DNA of 64,000 nucleotides from Phytophthora hibernalis (Eukaryota; Oomycota; Peronosporomycetes; Peronosporales; Peronosporaceae). Positions 1-9,353 of this stretch are shown piece after piece (within the stretch, counting starts at the first letter, position 1; every line of letters begins with the position of its first letter). The translations under genes and the position numbers were made by a program. Location of the stretch: contig JAAKBF010000266.1 in assembly GCA_012656075.1 (NCBI GenBank), positions 228,639 through 292,638 of the forward strand, written 5' to 3'. The notes below the pieces were generated by a model. The model worked only from the letters and a program-made list of their open reading frames with translations, did no database searches and was not told the DNA's origin.

Positions 1-799
1 CCCGCTGACTTCGATGCCGACGCAGAGATAGCTCCGGGTGCTGTACCTGTTGGTATGAAACGGATGATTGATACCATGTACGCTGACGTGAACGACCCGA
101 CCATCGTCACTGACGAATACTTTGCGAACCGCACAATCTTGACCACAACCAACGCGATGGTGCACCGTATCAATGAGGCAGTAGGACGACGCTTGGACGG
201 AGAGGCGTGTGAGTATCTCTCGGTCGACTCGGTTCAGGACGACGTGGCGGTTAACTTCTTAGAGACAGAGGTTCTGAACACGATCGACATCAACGGGATC
301 CCACCTCACAGATTGGTGTTCAAGAGGAGCCAGTCGATCATGATGATGAGGAACTTGAATCCGGACCTGGGGCTTTGCAACGGCACGCGCCTTAGAGTGA
401 AAGAATTGAAGCCTCACGTGATACACGCGACCATCACGGCTGGCGAGCATCAAGGCCAGAACGTACTGATTCCACGGATCGTCTTCGTTAGTGACGGCAA
501 CGTCCGCGACTTCCCATTCCACCTGCCCCACAAGCATTTCCCGGTCCAGCCGGCGTTTGCCATGACAATCAACAAGGCTCAAGGACAAACGGAGCTCAAC
601 CTGAGACTTTACTTGGCGACACCATGCTTCGCACGGCCAGCTGTATGTGGCGCTCTCCCGGGTCACTGCGAGATCCAAGATCAATATACTGCTTGAGTAT
701 CCAGAAATGGAGGAAGAGGACGGAGCATACCCCCAAACATCGTGTACAGGCAGATTTCAGCACGGTGTAGAGCGGAAGCCAGTAACTGGATATACATAA
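1..799 (+). pseudogene. Helitron Pif1-like helicase, C-terminal fragment
   Basis: The reading frame is already open at base 1, so the gene begins outside the window. The segment matches the C-terminal part of the SF1 Pif1-type helicase of Helitron Rep/helicase proteins: MMMRNLNPDLGLCNGTRL near 340-400, then AFAMTINKAQGQT near 555-590, the late SF1 helicase motif. Around 625-632 the frame slips by one base. The expected continuation (GQLYVALSRVTARSKI) is read in the next frame and runs to a TAA at 797-799. Such proteins unwind DNA during rolling-circle transposition. The Rep nuclease domain would lie upstream and is not visible. The Helitron-like 3' end 105 bp downstream supports the call. The frameshift means this copy probably makes no functional helicase. 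Confidence 0.85.
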
Positions 800-903
800 C
801 ATCGATAATAGTTTTATTCATGTCTTCACTGGTGCAAAGATTAGCCCTCCCCGGAGCGAAGCGAATGGGGCCGGCTTACTTAACTGGGACAAACCATGCA
901 CCA

Positions 904-931
904 CCGCCGCGTAGCGGCGGCAAACGCCTAG
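904..931 (+). mobile_element. Helitron 3' terminus (hairpin plus CTAG)
   Basis: A perfect 7-bp stem, CCGCCGC (904-910) and GCGGCGG (914-920) with a GTA loop, is followed seven bases later by CTAG (928-931) and then T. A short GC-rich hairpin a few bases before CTRR, inserted before a T, is the classical Helitron 3' end. It lies just downstream of the helicase and in the same orientation. A second CTAG at 933-936 is an alternative end point. Confidence 0.7.
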
Positions 932-1155
932 TCTAGAACAAGTAGAAGAGAAGCCTGTCCGTACGTCCGTACGTTCGTCAGTCGCCGCTGCCGAGTTAAT
1001 TATGAATCGCTAAACACCAGTAGTTAGCCGCCGAAGGCGGGCCTTTATCGGCTGTAAAACGTCCTTCCACAGCACTGAGCGCAGCGAAGGCCCTCATTGG
1101 TCGAATACAAACACTGTCACACTGACTACGTTCGATAGCACGATCCCGACCTCAT
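932..1155. other. Spacer between Helitron end and gypsy G1
   Basis: I see no gene here. The stretch holds the short tandem CCGTACGT-CCGTACGT near 958-975. It also has a small GC hairpin, CCGCC-GAA-GGCGG, at 1028-1040, which might belong to another Helitron end but has no clear CTRR after it. Confidence 0.4.
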
Positions 1156-1474
1156 TGTGGTGTAGGGAAATCCAGATTTGGGTGACCCTACACTAGGGAT
1201 GACTAAGCTAGACCAGTGGGTTCATCGCACTCAAGAGGATCGAGAGGGTACACCATCAAGCGGAGACTGCCCTGCTCAGGCGAGTCTCTGGAGAGTTTGG
1301 AGCTTGGTACTTGTTGGGAACAACACTCAACTGAACCCCGGCTGGGGCGAACCGCAAAAAAGGAACCGACAGGAACCCTAAGCAAGCTCAACATCGCCGA
1401 CCTATCTCGGCGAATTGTTGTGCTGTTGCGTGGAAGCCGAACTAACGACGTATTCTGTGAATCACACCACCACA
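1156..1474 (+). repeat. 5' LTR of gypsy G1
   Basis: It begins TGTGGTGTAGGG, close to the TGTGGTGTTGA start of the G2 and G3 LTRs, and ends ...CCACCACA two bases before the primer-binding site. Its 319 bp compare with about 880 bp in G2 and G3. The internal sequence is not obviously alignable with those LTRs. Confidence 0.6.
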
Positions 1475-1476
1475 AC

Positions 1477-1494
1477 CGGTGCCGCGATCCGGGA
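1477..1494 (+). other. Primer-binding site of gypsy G1
   Basis: The sequence CGGTGCCGCGATCCGGGA differs from the G2/G3 site (TGGTGCCGCGACCCGGGA) at only two positions. It is placed two bases after the LTR, as in G2. It should pair with the 3' end of a host tRNA; which tRNA cannot be decided here. Confidence 0.65.
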
Positions 1495-1561
1495 TTCAGG
1501 AGGGTGCTTTGTTTTCGCTGGTATCAAGTACAACCAAGTTACGAGCAACAAGTGAGAGAAG

Positions 1562-2420
1562 ATGGTCAAGGGATCGCCAAATCTGAGTGACGCAAGCCCG
1601 GCAACGGCCGGAGGGTCACCGCTCGATGAGTCGAACTCGGTGAGAGCCAGCATTACCGCCGCGGACGCGGAGGTGAACGCGCTCCGTTCCGTTTGACGAT
1701 TGCGACGATAACGAAGGTCATGGAAGCGAGGAGGAAGAAGTGAAGGATGATGATGAAGGGACGGATTATGACGACGTGAAGGGAGTGTCGATCTCCGTGA
1801 AGAAGTCGAAGACTTGTCGCTGCAGGTGACCCGCATGGGAGCTCCTCGCCCAGTCGAGCGGAACCTTGCAGCGGAACTCGGCGATGACGATGACGACGAA
1901 CAAGATGTGGCTTCGGTTGACCGACCGCCGCTTGTTCCCAAGTCGACAAAGAATGTCGAAACACCGAAGGCGAACCGAGTCCAGGCCCGACTTGTCGAGG
2001 AAATGAAGATCAAAGCCGGTGGATCAACATGTTCGCCCCAATGTACACGTGTCAGGCGAAGTGGGCTCAACTCAGCGAAGAACTGGGCCAACCCGTTAAT
2101 AGCCAAATGATGAAACAACTCGTCGAGGACACGGTGCTATTACTCCGAGCGATGGGGTACCGGTGCGGCCAGAAGCCCTCGAAACTGGCGCTGACCTCTT
2201 GGAGTGTGCACACGGTCGTAGTCGAGCTGGTGAGATGGAAGCGCAAGTTGAAAGACTTGTTCGATATTCAAGGTCGGCCAAGGGGACAATTACCCAAGGC
2301 TCGCCGAGCTGAAGACCTCGACGAATCCATGTACGGACGCGAAATGATCGGAGGTCCACGAGAAACGCTGGATATTATTAGCCGAGAAATTGCTGGGTTC
2401 AAGTTGCGACGGAAACAACC
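1562..2420 (+). pseudogene. Gag N-terminal region, gypsy G1
   Basis: An ATG at 1562 (MVKGSPNLSDASPATAGG) opens a frame that stops near 1696. The next frame continues as an acidic stretch (GHGSEEEEVKDDDEGTDYDD) and a third frame carries 1814-2110. The frame from about 2029 aligns with Gag of G2 and G3: AKWAQLSEELGQPV, then LVEDTVLLLRAMG, then a tryptophan-containing SWSVHTVVVELVRWKRKLKDLF, the counterpart of GWSIEDTALSLRKWKQKLRTVF. The capsid core and zinc knuckles present in G2/G3 are deleted, so the protein would not assemble as a normal Gag. Confidence 0.65.
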
Positions 2421-2800
2421 AAGCGACTCAACTCGCGAACTATGGGTGCGACAACTGAAGGGATTGATCCCGACGGTCAAATATCACCCGTCAGGGCGTC
2501 CAGTGCGAGTGTTGTTAACAAATATCACGACTAGACTGACGTGGTGTCCTGCTCACTTTACGGTTGTCATGTGGATACCCCACGGCATATTGCTGAGGGA
2601 TGAAGGTTATGTGCGGCTAAACTCGGCGAAAAACCGTGACTGGCAAGTGCTTGCCTACGAGGGATCATCCGACAGCAGACTTCTCGGGAAAGATCAACGG
2701 TTGTATTTGGAATGGCTGAGCCACCAGCCTCCTGCTGTCCAACGACCTTATTACAAAGAGTCGACAGCGATCCAACAACGACCAAAGGGTAGTGAACATG
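2421..2800 (+). pseudogene. Pro-RT linker fragment, gypsy G1
   Basis: The frame continues from gag without a break. ELWVRQLKGLIPTVKYHPSG matches the G3 segment EVWIRRIGNLVPTVTRFQRG, which follows the protease there. DWQVLAYEGSSDSRLL and LYLEWLSHQPPAVQRP extend it beyond what survives in G3. In this family the segment lies between protease and reverse transcriptase. Here it is fused directly to Gag upstream and to RNase H remains downstream, showing at least two internal deletions. No catalytic function is expected. Confidence 0.6.
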
Positions 2801-3084
2801 GCGAAACACACGATCAGCTGGAATTAGCGGCGCTTGTTGCAGGCGACACTGGAATATACGACTCAGCGAGTGTGGTAGAGTCCGAGTCGGGAGGTACCGA
2901 GAGCAACGCGTCAGTTAATGAGATGACGTCCAACTCGGCGAAGGCAACACCAACTGCAATGGAAGGTAGTAGCAACCAGACCTCGGCGAATCCAATGAAG
3001 GGTTATTCAATTCCTGCGATTAAACGCGATGTCGAAGCCTCTGATGAAGAAGCCTGTGTGGGGCCACCACCAGCTACGCTCTAT

Positions 3085-3460
3085 CATTCGACGGGTCAGC
3101 AAAGACGGAATAATACGGCGGCTATGAGAGATGCTCGTGGATTTTGTGGTGGCTGCCGAATTGGGACATTGTGATCACTGCGAGTGCTCACCTCTGTCGA
3201 CTACGGTCAACATCACCGGGTACATAGGAATGTATAACGGAGTACTCGTGGCGCATGAGCGAGGGGTGACTGATCTAATTATTGTTGGCGACCAGCAATC
3301 CATGGGGGTGATGGCATGTAGGAAGGAGACGTTGAAAGTGGAGTTAGCACGCCACAACGGACACGTCGATCGACTCAACTCTGTGCGATATCTGCTATAA
3401 CTCAGCAGCGGGCTTCTTAGCCACAGAGGCATTGGAAGCTAAAGCAGGACGAGTTGTACT
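3085..3460 (+). pseudogene. Second RNase H remnant, gypsy G1
   Basis: SFDGSAKT (about 3087) is followed by a stop and by CSWILWWLPNWDIVITA in one frame. The next frame has TTVNITGYIGMYNGVLVAHERGVTDLIIVGDQQSMGVMACRKETL, matching the second RNase H of G2 (YAGKNNGVLTALEHGTGDLIVVGDSRLAIQQSLG). The glutamate of the G2 EYAG motif is replaced, two residues after the aspartate of VGDS are lost, and the frame breaks again near 3395. The domain is dead. Confidence 0.7.
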
Positions 3461-4026
3461 CTGTGGAGACCGCAAGACGGAGATGAAGACGCTGAACCAG
3501 ATCCCAGAGGAACATTATGTTGATGGAGACTTGGCAAAAGAAGAGGAGGTAGTTCCAAAGGTCTCAGCGAGCACACGAAGTCAAGGCCGACACACTCGCA
3601 GAGTCCGGTCAACGGATGAAGAAGTCGACGACCCAGCGAGAGAACCGGGAGGAGCAGACGCGGTCAGGAAAGAAGACTCGCCGAGTTTTGTCGACGGTGA
3701 TAGCTTGATCGACGAATTCAAAGGAGAGTTCCAACTTCCAAAGTCTCAGCGAGTGATTGAACAAGGTTACGCCGGTCCTAGACGACAGATACCTCCAAGT
3801 ATTCAAGACATTGATCTGCTGGTCGTTCAGACAGAGCGACGTTTTGGATCAAGCAGAAGATCGAGGAGTTGGAGTTGGCAGACAAGACCGGGGTTCTAAC
3901 CAGTAGTCCACGTGTCCAGGCTGCAGAAAGGGACCGAACTCGGCGAAAGGCCTACGGCTTCGCTAGTCAAGAAACTCAACGAAACCGATTGATTGGACTT
4001 CGACGAGGGACTGCTGCCAGAAGCAA

Positions 4027-4266
4027 TTGGGAGCCCGACGAGCGGACTGGGGATATGAAGATGAAGCCATCCTTAAGGACAAAATGCCACTCTTGACGAG
4101 TACGGACCAAGCCCAGCATCGGTTTCGGGTAAAACGGGTGGGCTATGACGAACCCAGCTCGGAACCACTGGTGAATTTATCGTGTGGAGGTCTTCTCGTC
4201 GACTACCTTCGACAAAAGAAACGTGAAACCCGTCTGCAAATGATGCAAGTTGCAGACGAGTGTTAA
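4027..4266 (+). pseudogene. Chromodomain tail of pol, gypsy G1
   Basis: The stretch EAILKDKMPLLTSTDQAQHRFRVKRVGYDEPSSEP, then LSCGGLLVDYLRQKKRETRLQMMQVADEC, aligns closely with the C-terminus of the G2 pol ORF (EAILDDHSPLTTSTNRAIREFKVKWIGHDEPTWE). It is a chromo-type domain, which in chromoviruses helps to target integration to chromatin. The tryptophan of the KWIGHDEPTWE core is lost twice here (KRVGYDEPSSE), so methyl-lysine reading is doubtful. The integrase that should precede it is absent. Confidence 0.7.
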
Positions 4267-4762
4267 ACGCTATTGCATAGGACAATTACCCGACCTGTGA
4301 AGACAAGCAGGCAGGTCGAGTGAGAGAAAGCTACTGCGTCAACTTATTTTGTTTTGATATTACGAAATCGTGAGAACGGGCTACATGAAGAAAGAGAAAT
4401 AACAATCAAGCCTCATCGAAAACTGCAACTCGGCGAACTGGGAGTCTCAGCGAAACGACTACGTAGACCTCGTCGAAAATTTGCTCGAAAATGTGAAGGC
4501 CGATACGATTGGCCGGAGGCTGAGCATTCTCGTCACATTCAGGAGGCTCTGGCTCGTTTGAGTCAGCGTCCTCCCGCAGTGTTATCTAGACGTCACCAAC
4601 GGAGAAGTCCCCAGGGGCAAACACTAGAAACTCTGGGTTGCGCGGACAAAAGCAGGTGTTGTATGGGTGTAACTCGGGACGAGTCACCTACCACGGCGAA
4701 CCATATCCGAATGATACGGGAACAGGGGCTGGTTAATCAACGGGTACGTGAGCACCGTAGGC
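4267..4762. other. G1 region between chromodomain and antisense remnant
   Basis: An open plus-strand frame at 4354-4809 is arginine-rich and low in complexity. It resembles nothing I recognise and is probably fortuitous. The position corresponds to the short non-coding gap plus the 3' part of the antisense gene in G2. Confidence 0.35.
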
Positions 4763-5703
4763 TCAAAATAGAGCTCGGGATCGCGAATTGGCGAAGGACT
4801 TCGAGCTGAGCGAGAACTGACTGCAGCCCGAACCGCCCTCGTAAGACTTCATGACGATCCGCAACAGATCGCCCTGACTCTTGCGCTCAAGAGTGTATAC
4901 CGCCCATAACTCGTGAATGGCAGAGAACTCCGACGCGGGCGAGCTTGGATTCAAGTCTGGGTGTAAACCCAACAAGACACTTGAATCTACGATCCAGTGA
5001 TTCCTCTCCCAGAGAGCCAAGAAAACCTTGGTACGAGAATCGTGAAGTTGTGACTCGTCAAATTCCCGACTGTCACCCAGGAAACGATCCCAGGCGTCGC
5101 AAACGATCATCAAAGGAGTCGTCGATTTCGCCGACTTCTTCTTAGAATGCAAACGCTGGCGGGCCGCGTCGATCTCGATCGTTGGGACGAAAATTGAGTC
5201 TCCGAGAACTTGGCGAGATCTTGTTGGCATGGATGAGACGGGTTGAATACATCCATCCACTTCCGAAGCCCATCGAGAGTAGTTGGCGTCGGCGCGACAC
5301 TAGACTTGCCTCCGACAACTTCTATCTTGACCGGAGAACGACATGCCAACATTTTGCCCAGCCACGAGCAGACCCATAATGATAGAACCCGACGTTGCTA
5401 GTCTGACGCATTGAGGAGTCTCCCGAGCCTCTTGCCCAACCGCCTGTGGCGCACGAGTGGCCAGTGTCGCGATTGGCAACTTCAACGGTGCTGGTAATTC
5501 CACCGTGTCAGGGGTCGTCGAAGGCTAAGTCGGCGAAGGAATGTTTGTAGTTTTCTTGGATGACTTCGACGAGTGCGAGCCCGTCGACCGCTTGTTGTAA
5601 ACCGGCGCCTTGCATTTCGTAGACGACTTGGCGAAAGGAGCAACTGCCCGGGTCGTCTTGGGTCTTGGGTTCTTAGGTTTGGCAGTCTGAGGGGCCGGGA
5701 CAA
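4763..5703 (-). pseudogene. Antisense gene remnant, gypsy G1
   Basis: A 165-codon minus-strand frame (4763-5260) contains LALWERNHWIVDSSV. It also has a spaced partner, ELWAVYTLERKSQGDLLRIVM. In the antisense gene of G2 the same positions read LALWERRHWVQVAVV and AAWAEYNKARNLLADHLRQ. Further minus-strand coding-like pieces (5300-5503, 5482-5703) are proline-, serine- and arginine-rich like the G2 gene. The similarity is short but in the same order and at the same place in the element, downstream of the chromodomain. Function is unknown; coiled-coil and low-complexity character are the only clues from G2. Confidence 0.55.
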
Positions 5704-5839
5704 GCTAATAGTCTAAAGGTCACTTTAGAAGTCCTAGAGTGGTTCATTTCCCATCTATCGTGATTTGCATCAATAGCATCTCGCCCGCCGAAACAGGATA
5801 TTAATAGAGCTCTTCGCGATAGCAAGAAACCCTTCTGAC

Positions 5840-6015
5840 CGTGTAGCTATAGGCCACCGGGCGTCATAATTTCCCAAAATTAGTTGGCCAAGATAGCTGC
5901 AGCAAATGTTTCGTTCAAATTGCACGAATAGGTTTCCGTGAATGATGCGATTTTAGATTTTGTACTTAGTCTTGCATGCAAGTGAGAAGATAAGTCGGCA
6001 ATGCAACGACAAACG
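5840..6015 (+). repeat. Repeat family R1, copy 1
   Basis: This copy aligns with 7640-7768 plus 27798-27882, with 55310-55490, and with the reverse complement of 34933-35135. Shared landmarks are GCCACCGGGC, TTTCCCaAAATT, GATAGCTGCAG, GATGCGATTTTAGATTTTGTAC and AGTCTTGCATG. The flanking stretches 5704-5839 and 6016-6136 hold nothing recognisable. Confidence 0.7.
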
Positions 6016-6239
6016 CATATGCTTACTACACCCAGGGTTCAACAATTATGGCATTCTTGCCAATTACCTTTATTAACCTTTTAGAGGCACTCTCAAATAC
6101 TTAATAAAGGCAGTCCACACAAAATATGAGTCAACAGTGCTTACCAATATAGTTTACCAGTTATTAAAAATAGGTCGTACATACGGCAGTAGTGTGTTCT
6201 CGATCGCAAACCGAGATCAGTTCGAGACTATTTTGGAGA

Positions 6240-6470
6240 GCGTGTCGAGTTTATCTGGCTATCGCTGCACTGTGAATACGTTCGCTGTATTTGGTCGGCA
6301 GTTGATGAATATGAAGTAGCAAGCATTACATCTGGTACACACACTGTCGAGGCGAATTTCAGCACTCTCAAACGAGTCAAAAGCAAACTAAGAACGCAGA
6401 TCTCCGATTTCTCACTGGAACGAGATCTACATTCGACGCAGTACTTTAAAGTAATTGAAGCTGCAGCCTC
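6240..6470 (+). pseudogene. hAT transposase C-terminal fragment
   Basis: In one plus frame, SITSGTHTVEANFSTLKRVK is followed by SKLRTQISDFSLERDLHSTQYFKVIE (about 6320-6465). This is the shape of the hAT C-terminal dimerisation region: an E-x-x-FS-x-L-x-x-VKSKLR-x-x-(L/I)SD block. Upstream frame pieces (6137-6319) may belong to the same gene but contain shifts. No complete catalytic domain is present. Confidence 0.5.
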
Positions 6471-6734
6471 TCGGATGGCTTCATACGTCATAGTCTATTC
6501 AATGCATGCCATCACAGCACCTTCAAAAGCATTCGATCGATCTGACTGCTCTGTGTCCTGTCCCTCAAAAGCATCATCCAGGGGGCGCTCCATCGTCGAA
6601 GTGCAAACGTGTTATCGCGCTCATCACACCGATTGGTACACAAAAATCTGGCTGGGACGGCAAAACAGGATTATTTGGGGTCTCTGGAAAAATAGCATCA
6701 TCGAATTTTGTCGTCAAGCATGAGGCTGTCGTAT

Positions 6735-7007
6735 TCAGGACAATGATGAGGGTGCTGGTCTAAAATGAGTCATGAGTTTGTCTTTGCGAAAAGAGCTGAA
6801 GACGTCAGGCCGCGTAGGTTTTGTTCTCCGCTTCTTAGCTGACAGAACATGAGCAAATTCTGAAATCTCTTGGGTAGCTCCCACACTCTCGTCTTCACGA
6901 CCAAAAACAGAGGCAACACTTACAGAAGCCTCCACCACACGGCCGCTGCCTGGCCGAATTCCTAGCTCCAGCTCGTATTTGCGAAGCCATTGATCTCGCT
7001 TGCTCAC
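6735..7007 (-). CDS. Small ORF, possible transposase N-terminus
   Basis: Ninety codons start MSKRDQWLRKYELELGIRPG and run leftward to a stop. The short basic and aromatic start is reminiscent of N-termini of transposase-like proteins, but no zinc-binding pattern or catalytic motif follows. It begins 12 bp from repeat R2, so it may be part of a DNA transposon that used R2 as a terminal region. I do not recognise the family. Confidence 0.25.
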   Translation of the reverse strand: MSKRDQWLRKYELELGIRPGSGRVVEASVSVASVFGREDESVGATQEISEFAHVLSAKKRRTKPTRPDVFSSFRKDKLMTHFRPAPSSLS

Positions 7008-7018
7008 GGTCTTATAAT

Positions 7019-7310
7019 TGGCATAGTTACAAGTAGCAACCGTTTAATTATGAATAGAAGCGAATTGATGCTAAATCGATGAATTTTGGATTCCTTCAAC
7101 GCTCCGTCAACCAACATCTTGCTAATACTTCGAAATACAGACTATTTTTCGCCTTTATCGTTCCTATCAGTTACTCCTAATCAATACAATCCAAAAATGG
7201 CGTGAAGTAAATTTTGCACGACATTTTTCTAAAAACACTCACTTTGAAACTTAGTTTGCTGAGCTCAAAGTAAAATTCAGAGCTGTTCCGTGCGAAGTCG
7301 CGGCTTTGTC
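7019..7310 (+). repeat. Repeat family R2, copy 1
   Basis: It aligns with 35190-35515 in the same orientation: GCATAGTTACAAGTAGCAACCGTTT, then ATCGATGAATTT(T/A)GGATTCC, then a block ending CGTGCGAAGTCGCGG. Its last 70 bases recur in reverse at 7536-7622, making a long inverted repeat around a 225-bp centre. Confidence 0.7.
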
Positions 7311-7535
7311 GCAAATTTCCTCCCAACTTTATCTCCTCTTTTAAGCTCCTCGGTGGGTGACCCTCCCCGATGGTTACAAAATGCCCGCGCGACTCAAAAT
7401 ACGAGCACTTAATTGGTCAATCCGCCGGATCTGGAGATGTAAGACCCACTCCTGACGGGGATCATTAAGGAGGGCCCTCGCCCTCGTCATTTTTGGGGTG
7501 TTAAAACGGCCAATGTTGATTACTTGATTCTGACA
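7311..7535. other. Centre of the R2 inverted repeat
   Basis: A non-coding 225-bp stretch lies between the inverted R2 arms. It carries GGAGGGCCCTCGCCCTCGTC at 7472-7491, whose GAGGGCCCTC core recurs near 32946. No ORF of note. Confidence 0.35.
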
Positions 7536-7768
7536 AAGCCGCGACATCGCACGGAACAGCTCTGGATTTTCCTTGTGAGCTCACCAAACTACCGGTAAGT
7601 TTCACGGTGAGTGTATACAGATAAATGGATTGGAATTCGTGTATCCATATGCCACCGGGCATTTTAATTTCCCTAATTTTTGTTGGCCACGAAAGCTGGA
7701 GGAAATATTTCGTTCAAAGTGCAAGAATAGTTTCTCCGAACGATGCGATTTTAGATTTTGTACGTAGT
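7536..7768 (+). repeat. Inverted R2 arm followed by R1 copy 2 (left half)
   Basis: The stretch 7536-7622 is the reverse complement of about 7240-7310. R1 (7640-7768) follows directly. The order R2(-) then R1(+) is also found at 54753-55490, and its mirror image at 34933-35515, so R1 and R2 are parts of one roughly 580-bp unit. The copy is cut at GTAGT (7764-7768) by the copia insertion and resumes at 27798. Confidence 0.7.
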
Positions 7769-8133
7769 TCTAGAAATGCTTGTGCGTGTTGGAAGGCAAA
7801 AGCCGAAGTGAGTGATTCATTTACAGGAATTCTTGTCCAGAATAGTTGTTGCACCGTGTCCCCCTTTCTAGTTCACTTTGGTTTGCTACCTATCTCCTCC
7901 TAGATCAAAAGTTATGGGCTCGAGAAAATCGGTATGGCACCCAAAGCAAATCCTGGTAGCTGAAGTTAAAGCCAATAGACTAATCAGAATCCAGGACCGG
8001 ACCCCATCCGCCAATCATATCCCAAACACCGTGTCGCTGAGCCAATCACTTATCAGGCCGCGTGCCTCTTCATGTACCTTGCACTCCTAGCATGTGCCGG
8101 CAATGAACGAGTACACGCAGTGACTGATCAACA
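7769..8133 (-). repeat. Copia 3' LTR
   Basis: Read on the minus strand it starts TGTTGATCAGT and ends near CATTTCTAGA. It aligns with 27433-27797 over its full 365 bp, with scattered substitutions. A long conserved block includes CAGGACCGGACCCCATCCGC. Confidence 0.85.
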
Positions 8134-8140
8134 CTCCCAG

Positions 8141-8365
8141 TCACTGTGAGTGCTCCGACGTCTTAACATGAAGTCCGATAGCTGAAACCAGGTACTGAAG
8201 CCGCTTGGGTCCCAGTGGCTTGGTCAGAAAATCGGTGAGCTGATCCTCCATAGGCACGTAGTCCACTGCAATGATATCGCGATCCACATTTTCATGAATG
8301 AAGTAGTGGCAGATGTCGATGGGCTTGGTGCGGGCGCTGTAACCTGCGTTACTCGCCAGCGCGAT
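8141..8365 (-). pseudogene. Copia RNase H, C-terminal exon-like piece
   Basis: The minus-strand translation is ALASNAGYSARTKPIDICHY, then FIHENVDRDIIAVDYVPMED, then QLTDFLTKPLGPKRLQYL, ending at a TGA at 8143-8141. This is the standard end of Ty1/copia RNase H. Its missing upstream part (VWEDNQGAI) lies at 20878-20920, beyond gypsy G2. The two fit together exactly once one copy of the CGAT duplication is removed. Confidence 0.9.
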
Positions 8366-9243
8366 TGTTGTGTTGGCTTTTTGTCGCCAGTCGGCAAGGC
8401 TGCCCTTGCCGAAGGAAAGTGACCGGTGTGCTCTGATTGGCGGATTACATTCCCCGCGCCACAGTGACCACGGCAGTTTAGTGGCCGAGGTTTCAGTCGG
8501 GTATAATAAACTCCCGGCCGAGAGTTTAAACCCTCGTTTGTACCCATGTCAGTTTCGTACCCTCAGTCTTATAGAGCCGGGTCCGGGATTACATAAGGAT
8601 CTGTTCACACTGGATATTTGTATTTACGCATAAGACTAGCTATAGGATTGACTACAGAGGCTCTCAGAGCCATAGATCAACAGGAATAAATCAGCAGTCT
8701 TCCCCCGAGTCACCAAGGGTTAAGTCCGTCTTCGGTAAGTCAAGCTAGCTTATCTTAGGGTGTGGATACGCTCGGCTTGTGGGATGCCTGTCAGCGAGAT
8801 CAAGGTACATTGAACCGAGGGTTTGTTGCTGGTCACTCCAATCGATCAGAGTGGCCGAGTGTTGGGAGCGACGAGAAGCATCGTTCGCCATATATTAACG
8901 TGGAACCGAGTGTTCCATACATATTTTACTACCCGCCGAGGTTTTACCTTGGCAAACCCGTATTAGGCTTGACATCCGGTACCCTTCCTTCTGAGGGACT
9001 GCGGGGTTCGCGCGAAAGCGCAATATTGCATCTTAGCCCTCGCTCGTGGCAAGTGGTGCAGGTTATTGGGTTGGCCTAATACAACCTAGGTGTACAGAGG
9101 GTTCACATTCAACCCGCCGTAAGGGATCGTTCCTGGTCTTCAGGTTTGATCCAACGCTCGTTGATCTGACAAGGAGAAGCGAGTGTTGTTGGTGGGGCTC
9201 ATACCATTTGGTAGTGAGAATTTCTGCGTGATCCTACACGACA
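8366..9243 (+). repeat. 5' LTR of gypsy G2
   Basis: It starts TGTTGTGTTGGC and ends CCTACACGACA. A gap of about 10 bp near its start relative to the 3' LTR removes GGGGCGTTCG. It aligns over the rest of its length with 19990-20877 and 56584-57462. The GAGTATAATAAA-like box near 8503 (GGGTATAATAAAC) could serve as a TATA-type promoter element, but this is a guess. Confidence 0.9.
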
Positions 9244-9245
9244 AC

Positions 9246-9263
9246 TGGTGCCGCGACCCGGGA
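9246..9263 (+). other. Primer-binding site of gypsy G2
   Basis: The sequence TGGTGCCGCGACCCGGGA lies two bases inside the 5' LTR and is identical to the site at 57463-57480 in G3. The leading TGG pairs with the tRNA CCA end. Confidence 0.8.
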
Positions 9264-9353
9264 TTGGGAGTGACTTTCTGTGTGTCTTGGTTGTATATAG
9301 GTTCTTACCCTCACGAGCATTCGAGAGAAGACAAGAGAAGCAGAAGAGAGAAA

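Larger units (their letters stand above)
1156..5703 (+). mobile_element. Ty3/gypsy element G1, deletion derivative, 3'-truncated
   Basis: The order is 5' LTR, primer-binding site, gag, pro-RT linker, second RNase H remnant, chromodomain tail, then an antisense gene remnant. Each part aligns with G2 (8366-20877) or G3 (56584 onward). Protease, reverse transcriptase and the whole integrase core are missing, so the element was non-autonomous. No second copy of the 1156-1474 LTR is visible before unrelated sequence begins at about 5704, so the 3' end is lost. Sequence identity to G2 is clearly lower than that of G2 to G3, and its LTR is much shorter, so G1 belongs to a related but distinct family. 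Confidence 0.75.

Noticed and set aside
259..684. Long minus-strand ORF opposite the helicase
   Set aside because: It is the complement of the clearly conserved helicase frame and has no motif of its own.
1028..1040. Second GC hairpin as another Helitron end
   Set aside because: The stem is only 5 bp and no CTRR follows at the right distance.
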